Of a DNA stretch of 21,848 bases, positions 16,362 through 21,848 are shown one piece after another (the first letter of the stretch is position 1; every line of letters starts with the position of its first letter). Position numbers and translations under genes: made by a program. The stretch comes from Gammaproteobacteria bacterium UBA3532 (GTDB lineage Bacteria > Pseudomonadota > Gammaproteobacteria > Enterobacterales > UBA3532). Below the pieces are notes generated by a model that saw nothing but the letters and a program-made list of their open reading frames with translations, did no database searches and was not told the origin of the DNA. The stretch is from NCBI GenBank assembly GCA_002376965.1, contig DFOV01000393.1:1-21848 (forward strand), written 5' to 3'.

Positions 16362-16378
16362 CACCCCGGTTCGGGGTG
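16362..16378 (-). terminator. Hairpin just after rpsQ, possible S10-operon attenuator or 3' end
   Basis: Arms CACCCCG (16378-16372) and CGGGGTG (16368-16362) form a 7-bp stem with a 3-nt loop, beginning 4 nt after the rpsQ stop. No T-run follows directly, so strong termination is not expected; it may mark the 3' end of the S10 mRNA or slow read-through. Confidence 0.35.
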
Positions 16379-16382
16379 ATAT

Positions 16383-16643
16383 TTAAATAGCGCGTTCTAA
16401 CACGTCGACCAGGTTCCAACATTTCGTTTTGGACAAAGGTCGACATTGCTCGACTGTTACAGTATCACCGATGTTACAAGTGTTTTCTGCATCATGCGCA
16501 TGTATTTTTGTTGAACGTCTTACGTATTTGCCATAAACAGGGTGTTTTACTTTACGTTCAACAACCACAACAATGGACTTGTCCATCTTATTGCTTACGA
16601 CTTTCCCAGTAAGGGTTCGCGATTCAGTTTTTTGTTCAGCCAT
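16383..16643 (-). CDS. rpsQ: 30S ribosomal protein S17
   Basis: S17 is a primary 16S-binding protein of the OB fold. The 86 residues (E. coli 84) contain [14 protein letters not shown] (10-23), [15 protein letters not shown] (25-39) and the K-I-H-A-H-D loop (46-51). It is the last S10-operon gene. The ATG overlaps the rpmC stop by one base (TAATG), so the two are coupled. Confidence 0.98.
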   Translation of the reverse strand: MAEQKTESRTLTGKVVSNKMDKSIVVVVERKVKHPVYGKYVRRSTKIHAHDAENTCNIGDTVTVEQCRPLSKTKCWNLVDVLERAI

Positions 16644-16834
16644 TACGCTCCCCCTTTCTCAGTTAATAACGTTTCAACACGTGCAATGTCACGACGAACT
16701 TCTCGTAGCAAATGGGTTTGACTCAACTGCCCAGTTGCTTTTTGCATACGCAATTTAAACTGCGCATTGAGCAAACTGTCACGTTCTTGCTTAAGTTCCT
16801 CAACGGACTTTTCTCGCAATTCTGAGGCATTCAT
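16643..16834 (-). CDS. rpmC: 50S ribosomal protein L29
   Basis: L29 is a small helical-hairpin protein by the peptide exit tunnel, next to L23, where targeting factors dock. The 63-residue length equals E. coli. The sequence begins [14 protein letters not shown] and has the family segment [10 protein letters not shown] (28-37). One-base TAATG overlaps occur at both ends, with rplP upstream and rpsQ downstream, giving three tightly coupled genes. Confidence 0.98.
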   Translation of the reverse strand: MNASELREKSVEELKQERDSLLNAQFKLRMQKATGQLSQTHLLREVRRDIARVETLLTEKGGA

Positions 16835-17247
16835 TACATCACCGTCCGAGTTACAAAAGTGGTTTGTACAGGCAGTTTAGCCGCGGCTAGCGTAAATGCT
16901 TCACGAGCCAGCTCTTCGCTTACACCTGCAATTTCATATAACATGCGACCTGGTTGCACTTGAGCAACCCAGTACTCCACATTACCCTTACCTTTACCTT
17001 GACGAACTTCTAACGGCTTCTCAGTTATAGGTTTATCAGGGAAGATTCGGATATAAATCTTGCCCGTACGACGTAGTTGACGGTTCATCGCACGACGCGC
17101 CGCCTCAATCTGACGAGCAGTGATGCGTCCGTGGGTAGTCGCTTTTAAACCAAAGTCACCGAAACTTACTTTGTTTCCGGTGGTGGCAAAGCCGCGATTA
17201 CGCCCTTTCTGCATCTTTCTAAATTTCATTCGTTTAGGTTGCAGCAT
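16834..17247 (-). CDS. rplP: 50S ribosomal protein L16
   Basis: L16 helps form the A-site of the 50S subunit and is added late in assembly. The 137 residues (E. coli 136) begin [16 protein letters not shown] and contain [10 protein letters not shown] (69-78). R82 corresponds to E. coli R81, the arginine hydroxylated by the RoxA/YcfD oxygenase, so the target residue is kept. The stop overlaps the rpmC start by one base; rpsC ends 9 nt upstream. Confidence 0.99.
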   Translation of the reverse strand: MLQPKRMKFRKMQKGRNRGFATTGNKVSFGDFGLKATTHGRITARQIEAARRAMNRQLRRTGKIYIRIFPDKPITEKPLEVRQGKGKGNVEYWVAQVQPGRMLYEIAGVSEELAREAFTLAAAKLPVQTTFVTRTVM

Positions 17248-17256
17248 CGTAATCTC

Positions 17257-17949
17257 CTATGACTTCTTTGCGTTACGAGCGCGTTTTGGCTTGGCTTCCG
17301 CCGCTTCTTGCTCGATAGCATCACCTAAGATCTCGCCTTTAAAGATCCAGACTTTAACACCGATAATGCCGTAAGTTGTTGAAGCTTCAGACGTTGCATA
17401 ATCGATATCAGCTCGAAGTGTATGCAAAGGTACTCGACCCTCGCGATACCATTCAGCCCGAGCGATTTCAGCGCCACCTAAACGACCACTTACTTGAATC
17501 TTGATGCCTTGAGCGCCCAAACGCATAGCATTTTGAACTGCACGCTTCATAGCGCGACGGAACATAACACGTTTTTCTAACTGCTGTGCAACCGTATCAG
17601 CTACCAGCTGACCATCAAGTTCAGGTTTACGAATTTCTTGTATGTTGATTTGAGCAGGAACACCGGCCAGCTTAGTTACTTTTAAGCGTAGCTTTTCAAC
17701 ATCAGCGCCTTTTTTACCAATTACGATACCAGGACGGGCAGTATGAATTGTCACGCGGATCGACTTGGTAGGTCGCTCAATTTCAATACGAGATACTGAG
17801 GCTTGCTCAAGTTCTTTTTTGAGGTATTCACGAATCTCCATATCGTTAACCAGGAAATCTGCATAGTTGTCGGAACCGGCATACCATGTAGCATTCCAAT
17901 CTTTAACGATACCGAGACGTATACCCGTAGGATGTACTTTTTGACCCAT
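17257..17949 (-). CDS. rpsC: 30S ribosomal protein S3
   Basis: S3 lies at the mRNA entry channel and takes part in mRNA unwinding. The 230 residues (E. coli 233) begin [13 protein letters not shown] and hold a type II KH domain (about 39-107) with the nucleic-acid-binding G-K-K-G loop (78-81). The C-terminal domain has [15 protein letters not shown] and ends in a basic tail rich in K, R and A (about 215-230). It lies 11 nt after rplV. Confidence 0.99.
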   Translation of the reverse strand: MGQKVHPTGIRLGIVKDWNATWYAGSDNYADFLVNDMEIREYLKKELEQASVSRIEIERPTKSIRVTIHTARPGIVIGKKGADVEKLRLKVTKLAGVPAQINIQEIRKPELDGQLVADTVAQQLEKRVMFRRAMKRAVQNAMRLGAQGIKIQVSGRLGGAEIARAEWYREGRVPLHTLRADIDYATSEASTTYGIIGVKVWIFKGEILGDAIEQEAAEAKPKRARNAKKS

Positions 17950-17960
17950 CGTATATTCTC

Positions 17961-18293
17961 CTAGCTGTCCGAAACTTTAACCGTAATATGACAAGTACGC
18001 TTAAAGATCCGATCAGCGCGCCCCTTGGCACGAGGCCGAATGCGTTTTAATGTCGGTCCCTCATCAACAAAGATCGTAGAAACCTTTAACTCATCAATGT
18101 CTGCACCTTCGTTATGCTCAGCGTTCGCAATAGCAGACTCTAGAATTTTCTTGATTAGACCAGCCGCCTTTTTGGGGCTGTAAGCCAAGATATCAAGAGC
18201 CTTATCTACCGGAAGACCACGGATTTGATCCGCAACCAGTCGACCTTTCTGAGCAGAGAGGCGAGCATGGTTTAATTTTGCTGCAACTTCCAT
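17961..18293 (-). CDS. rplV: 50S ribosomal protein L22
   Basis: L22 touches all domains of 23S rRNA, and its long beta-hairpin lines the peptide exit tunnel. The 110-residue length equals E. coli. [15 protein letters not shown] (51-65) and the hairpin [14 protein letters not shown] (80-93) are seen. L82-K83-R84 lies at the site of the M82-K83-R84 deletion that gives erythromycin resistance in E. coli; no deletion is present here. It ends in TAG. Confidence 0.99.
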   Translation of the reverse strand: MEVAAKLNHARLSAQKGRLVADQIRGLPVDKALDILAYSPKKAAGLIKKILESAIANAEHNEGADIDELKVSTIFVDEGPTLKRIRPRAKGRADRIFKRTCHITVKVSDS

Positions 18294-18307
18294 CTCTTAA
18301 AGACCCC

Positions 18308-18586
18308 TTATTTCTTCTTGGCTTTTTTATCTACAATGTGTCCATAGTAGGTGCGCGTTGGTGCAAATTCACCCAACTTGTGACCTACCATTTCTTCACT
18401 GATATAAATTGGTACATGTTGTCGGCCATTATGAACTGCGATGGTTAAGTTAACCATTTCAGGCAGAATCATGGAACGACGTGACCATGTTTTGATTGGA
18501 CGTTTGTTTCCAGAAGCAGCAGCTTCGTCAATTTTCTTCATTAAATGAAGATCTACAAACGGTCCCTTTCTTAATGAACGTGGCAC
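18308..18586 (-). CDS. rpsS: 30S ribosomal protein S19 (GTG start)
   Basis: S19 is in the 30S head, pairs with S13 and touches the large subunit. The 92-residue length equals E. coli. [11 protein letters not shown] (2-12), [11 protein letters not shown] (32-42), H-N-G-R-Q-H-V-P-I (52-60) and [10 protein letters not shown] (69-78) are diagnostic. The family begins at this codon, which is GTG rather than ATG; a GGGGGTAGG stretch stands 4-12 nt before it. Among the ribosomal genes of this window this is the only GTG start. Confidence 0.98.
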   Translation of the reverse strand: MPRSLRKGPFVDLHLMKKIDEAAASGNKRPIKTWSRRSMILPEMVNLTIAVHNGRQHVPIYISEEMVGHKLGEFAPTRTYYGHIVDKKAKKK

Positions 18587-18600
18587 GAGCCTACCCCCAA

Positions 18601-19428
18601 CTATTTCTTGTTGCGACGACGTACGATGAGCTTATCAGTACGTTTGTTACTACGGGTCTTATATCCTTTGGTGGGAACACCCCAAGGTGTTACTGGATGA
18701 CGACCACCAGAGGTCCTGCCCTCGCCACCACCGTGAGGGTGGTCAACAGGGTTCATTGCTACACCGCGTACGGTTGGTTTGATACCACGCCAGCGATTAG
18801 CACCCGCCTTACCCAGTGAACGAAGCATGTGCTCTGAATTACCTACTTCACCAACGGTCGCTCGACACTCAGCGAGTACCTTGCGCATTTCGCCAGAACG
18901 AAGACGTAGAGTAACATGCGCTCCTTCACGAGCGACGATTTGAACGTAAGAACCAGCACTTCTGGCTACTTGCGCCCCTTTGCCAGGCTTTAACTCAACC
19001 GCGTGAACAACAGTACCAACAGGAATGTTGCGCATTGGTAAAGTGTTACCCGGTTTTACTGGTGCTTCTGCACCAGAAATGATTGAAGCGCCAGCTTGCA
19101 CACCCTTAGGAGCAAGGATATAGCGACGCTCACCGTCTGCATAACAAATAAGTGCGATATGTGCAGAACGGTTAGGATCATATTCCAAGCGTTCAACTTT
19201 AGCCGGAATACCATCTTTGTTACGTTTAAAGTCAACGATACGGTAATGTTGCTTATGCCCACCACCAATATGACGAACGGTAATGCGTCCGTTGTTGTTA
19301 CGTCCACCGCTTTTGCTCTTCTTATCTAAAAGAGGCGCGTACGGCTTACCTTTATGCAGATCTGGTGTAACAACACTGACAACAAATCGACGGCCTGGAG
19401 ATGATGGTTTACTTTTTAACAATGCCAT
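18601..19428 (-). CDS. rplB: 50S ribosomal protein L2
   Basis: L2 is close to the peptidyl transferase centre and needed for subunit association. The 275 residues (E. coli 273) show an OB-like and an SH3-like domain, the [10 protein letters not shown] segment (41-50) and the C-terminal [14 protein letters not shown] (225-238), where H230 equals the conserved E. coli H229. The C-terminus is basic. It lies 11 nt after rplW and 14 nt before rpsS, and ends in TAG. Confidence 0.99.
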   Translation of the reverse strand: MALLKSKPSSPGRRFVVSVVTPDLHKGKPYAPLLDKKSKSGGRNNNGRITVRHIGGGHKQHYRIVDFKRNKDGIPAKVERLEYDPNRSAHIALICYADGERRYILAPKGVQAGASIISGAEAPVKPGNTLPMRNIPVGTVVHAVELKPGKGAQVARSAGSYVQIVAREGAHVTLRLRSGEMRKVLAECRATVGEVGNSEHMLRSLGKAGANRWRGIKPTVRGVAMNPVDHPHGGGEGRTSGGRHPVTPWGVPTKGYKTRSNKRTDKLIVRRRNKK

Positions 19429-19439
19429 GGTCTCGACTC

Positions 19440-19739
19440 CTATTGCTCAGTGCCAGTGAAATCGATGTTTGAACCTTCAGCTAAAGAAACATAGGCTTTT
19501 TTCCAATCTGAACGTCGACCTTCCAAACGTCCAAAGCGTTTCGCCTTTCCTTTTACTACAAGAGTTCTTACACCAGCAACTTTAACGTCAAAAAGCGATT
19601 CTACCGCTTTTTTGATTTCCAATTTAGTAGCATCTTTAGCTACTTTGAACACAACTTGACCGCGCTCTTCAGCCAACAAGGTGCTTTTCTCAGAAATATG
19701 GGGAGCCAAGATTACTTTAAGCAAACGTTGTGCGTTCAT
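19440..19739 (-). CDS. rplW: 50S ribosomal protein L23
   Basis: L23 sits by the exit tunnel and is the docking site for trigger factor and SRP. The 99 residues (E. coli 100) contain A-P-H-I-S-E-K (12-18); E17 is the counterpart of E. coli E18, used for trigger factor binding. [11 protein letters not shown] (61-71) and [10 protein letters not shown] (75-84) are typical. The ATG overlaps the rplD stop by four bases (ATGA). Confidence 0.98.
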   Translation of the reverse strand: MNAQRLLKVILAPHISEKSTLLAEERGQVVFKVAKDATKLEIKKAVESLFDVKVAGVRTLVVKGKAKRFGRLEGRRSDWKKAYVSLAEGSNIDFTGTEQ

Positions 19740-20341
19740 GCCAATTGCTCCTCTAGTTGCTTGATCGCAGCAGCAGTAATTACGACATTTTCGTAACCAA
19801 TCAAGCTAACAGGATCAATAGACGATGCATCGCGAACATCCAAACTGTGAACATTGCGTGCAGCCAGATATAGATTCTCATCTACATTTTCCACAACAAT
19901 CAAAGCATCTTTCACATTAAGGGCTTTAAGCTTAGCTACTAGCTCTTTTGTTTTAGGTTGCTCAACACCAAATGATTCAACAACAACTAAACGCTCTTGA
20001 CGAACCAATTCGGATAATATGCTGCGTAATGCACCACGATACATTTTACGATTAACTTTTTGTGAAAAGTCTTGTGGTCGTGCCGCAAACGTGACCCCAC
20101 CGCTACGCCAGATTGGGCTGCGGATAGTACCAGCACGAGCTCGTCCCGTACCTTTTTGGCGGAATGGCTTCTTACCACCACCACTCACATCTGAGCGGGT
20201 CTTTTGAGCACGCGTACCCGCGCGGGCAGCTGCTTGGTAAGCGACAACGACTTGGTGAACCAGCGCTTCGTTGAATTCCCGGCCAAATGTCGACTCGGAA
20301 ACTTCAATAGAACCGTTACCATTTGATAATACTAATTCCAT
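19736..20341 (-). CDS. rplD: 50S ribosomal protein L4
   Basis: L4 binds 23S rRNA and extends a loop to the exit tunnel; in E. coli it also autoregulates the S10 operon by transcription attenuation and translational repression. The 201-residue length equals E. coli. The tunnel loop [18 protein letters not shown] (54-71) is intact, with K63 where the E. coli macrolide-resistance change falls. The presumed S10 leader is short here, so control by L4 may differ. It overlaps rplW by four bases. Confidence 0.98.
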   Translation of the reverse strand: MELVLSNGNGSIEVSESTFGREFNEALVHQVVVAYQAAARAGTRAQKTRSDVSGGGKKPFRQKGTGRARAGTIRSPIWRSGGVTFAARPQDFSQKVNRKMYRGALRSILSELVRQERLVVVESFGVEQPKTKELVAKLKALNVKDALIVVENVDENLYLAARNVHSLDVRDASSIDPVSLIGYENVVITAAAIKQLEEQLA

Positions 20342-20351
20342 GCGTGTCCTC

Positions 20352-20996
20352 CTATGCTGATGCTTTTACTGCAGGCGTGACTACAACGTCGCCACCATTA
20401 GCACCAGGAACTGCACCACGGATAAGCAGAAGATTTTTCTCTGCATCGACTCGGACAACGCTCAGATTTTGAACCGTTGTTTTGACGTTCCCCATGTGGC
20501 CAGCCATTTTCTTGCCCTTAAATACACGGCCAGGTGTTTGGTTTTGACCGATAGACCCTGGCGCTCTGTGAGATAGAGAGTTACCGTGAGTCATATCTTG
20601 GGTTTGGAAGTTCCAGCGCTTAATTGCACCAGCAAATCCTTTACCTTTTGAAACGCCTTGCACATCAACGCTCTGACCTTCTTCGAAGATTGAGACATCA
20701 ATGCTTGAACCTGGAGCCAAGTCAGTGCCTTCTTCGGCAGAAACTCGGAATTCCCATAATCCTCGACCAGCTTCAACACCTGCTTTAGCGAAGTGCCCTG
20801 CTGCTGCTTTATTTACACGAGATGCTTTCTTAGATCCCGTGGTAACTTGTAGAGCGCGGTAGCCCTCTGTTTCCTCTGTTTTTACCTGAGTAACGAGGTT
20901 AGGCGTTACTTCGATTACGGTAACTGGAACAGAAGTGCCGTCTTCATTGAAGACGCGTGTCATTCCGCATTTGCGCCCAACTAAACCGATTGCCAT
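20352..20996 (-). CDS. rplC: 50S ribosomal protein L3
   Basis: L3 initiates 50S assembly and reaches the peptidyl transferase centre with a long loop. The 214 residues (E. coli 209) begin [16 protein letters not shown]. The loop includes H-G-N-S-L-S-H-R (137-144) and [10 protein letters not shown] (147-156); Q153 matches the glutamine methylated by PrmB in E. coli (Q150). [10 protein letters not shown] (161-170) follows. It lies 27 nt after rpsJ. Confidence 0.99.
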   Translation of the reverse strand: MAIGLVGRKCGMTRVFNEDGTSVPVTVIEVTPNLVTQVKTEETEGYRALQVTTGSKKASRVNKAAAGHFAKAGVEAGRGLWEFRVSAEEGTDLAPGSSIDVSIFEEGQSVDVQGVSKGKGFAGAIKRWNFQTQDMTHGNSLSHRAPGSIGQNQTPGRVFKGKKMAGHMGNVKTTVQNLSVVRVDAEKNLLLIRGAVPGANGGDVVVTPAVKASA

Positions 20997-21023
20997 TATT
21001 CTAGCCCCTATTAGGTCTAACCA

Positions 21024-21430
<407 letters not shown>

Positions 21431-21443
21431 GCCCTGCTGTTCA

Positions 21444-21483
21444 GAAGGGGCGCTACTCCCTTCCCATTTGTTTAATCAGCGCC
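21444..21483. repeat. Overlapping inverted repeats between tuf and the S10 promoter
   Basis: Two alternative stems are visible: GGCGCT (21449-21454) with AGCGCC (21478-21483), and GAAGGG (21444-21449) with CCCTTC (21458-21463). They share base 21449 and the second interferes with the first, so they may exclude one another. No T-run follows. They could affect read-through from tuf or bind a regulator upstream of the -35. Confidence 0.35.
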
Positions 21484-21494
21484 AAAGAACGTTT

Positions 21495-21512
21495 GTGTAG
21501 AAAAGCCTACAC
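21495..21512 (-). terminator. Hairpin directly after the tuf stop, weak terminator candidate
   Basis: Arms GTGTAG (21512-21507) and CTACAC (21500-21495) give a 6-bp stem with a 6-nt loop, starting next to the tuf TAA. The following bases are not a clean T-run, so termination would be partial; it may leave some tuf read-through into the S10 operon. Confidence 0.4.
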
Positions 21513-21848
21513 TTATTCAATAATTTCTGCAACAACACCAGCACCAACGGTACGGCCACCTTCACGGATAGCGAAGCGTAAACCGTCTTCCATGGCGATA
21601 GGTGCAATCAGTGTTACTTCCATAGCGACGTTGTCGCCAGGCATAACCATTTCAACACCTTCAGGAAGCTCACAAGCACCGGTTACATCAGTTGTACGGA
21701 AGTAGAACTGTGGACGGTATCCTTTGAAGAATGGCGTGTGACGACCACCCTCTTCTTTAGACAGAACATAAACTTCTGATTTGAATTTGGTGTGTGGAGT
21801 GATTGAGCCAGGCTTAGCCAATACTTGACCACGCTCAACTTCTTCACG
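21513..21848 (-). CDS. tuf: Elongation factor Tu, C-terminal part, cut by window edge
   Basis: EF-Tu carries aminoacyl-tRNA to the ribosome as a GTP complex. Only the last 111 residues are present; the reading frame is open to the right edge, and the rest lies beyond it. Seen are the end of domain 2 ([14 protein letters not shown]) and domain 3 with [22 protein letters not shown] and [16 protein letters not shown]. The GTPase domain is not in the window. It lies 177 nt upstream of rpsJ, as in the str-S10 arrangement of gammaproteobacteria. Whether a second tuf copy exists elsewhere cannot be seen. Confidence 0.98.
   Translation of the reverse strand, partial: REEVERGQVLAKPGSITPHTKFKSEVYVLSKEEGGRHTPFFKGYRPQFYFRTTDVTGACELPEGVEMVMPGDNVAMEVTLIAPIAMEDGLRFAIREGGRTVGAGVVAEIIE

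Overview
The window comes from a gammaproteobacterium, probably a marine or environmental one of moderate GC content. The evidence is the unbroken E. coli-type order tuf / S10 / spc / alpha of ribosomal protein genes, subunit lengths equal or nearly equal to those of E. coli, and the gamma-type accessory genes tcdA, rsuA and rsmC. The species cannot be fixed by reading alone.

Left part (1-5038), signalling. A minus-strand HD-GYP protein, a likely cyclic-di-GMP phosphodiesterase, ends at 52. Its stop overlaps the possible GTG start of a further minus-strand gene (CxxC protein) that leaves the window. Divergent from it lies a two-gene plus-strand unit: a secreted MalE-like solute-binding protein, then 5 nt later a membrane-bound hybrid histidine kinase. 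No ABC permease or ATPase is nearby, so the binding protein may act as a sensor subunit, as in LuxP/LuxQ or TorT/TorS (inference).

Middle part (5039-7735), RNA modification. Three overlapping plus-strand genes, tcdA (tRNA ct6A37), rsuA (16S pseudouridine 516) and rsmC (16S m2G1207), form a compact operon behind a candidate promoter near 5131-5157. They converge on the ribosomal operons and share one bidirectional terminator at 7799-7827.

Right part (7828-21848), on the minus strand and therefore transcribed from right to left. The 3' end of tuf is followed by the S10 operon (rpsJ rplC rplD rplW rplB rpsS rplV rpsC rplP rpmC rpsQ), the spc operon (rplN rplX rplE rpsN rpsH rplF rplR rpsE rpmD rplO secY rpmJ) and the alpha operon (rpsM rpsK rpsD rpoA rplQ). 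All 28 genes are present and intact. Three gaps carry promoter-like sequences: TTGACA-17-TAGAAT before rpsJ, an extended -10 before rplN, and TTGAAT-17-TATGCT before rpsM. Several hairpins lie in these gaps and between rpoA and rplQ. No rRNA, tRNA, CRISPR array, insertion sequence or phage gene was seen. Most of the window is conserved core; the less ordinary parts are the binding-protein/kinase pair and the RNA structures in the operon gaps.
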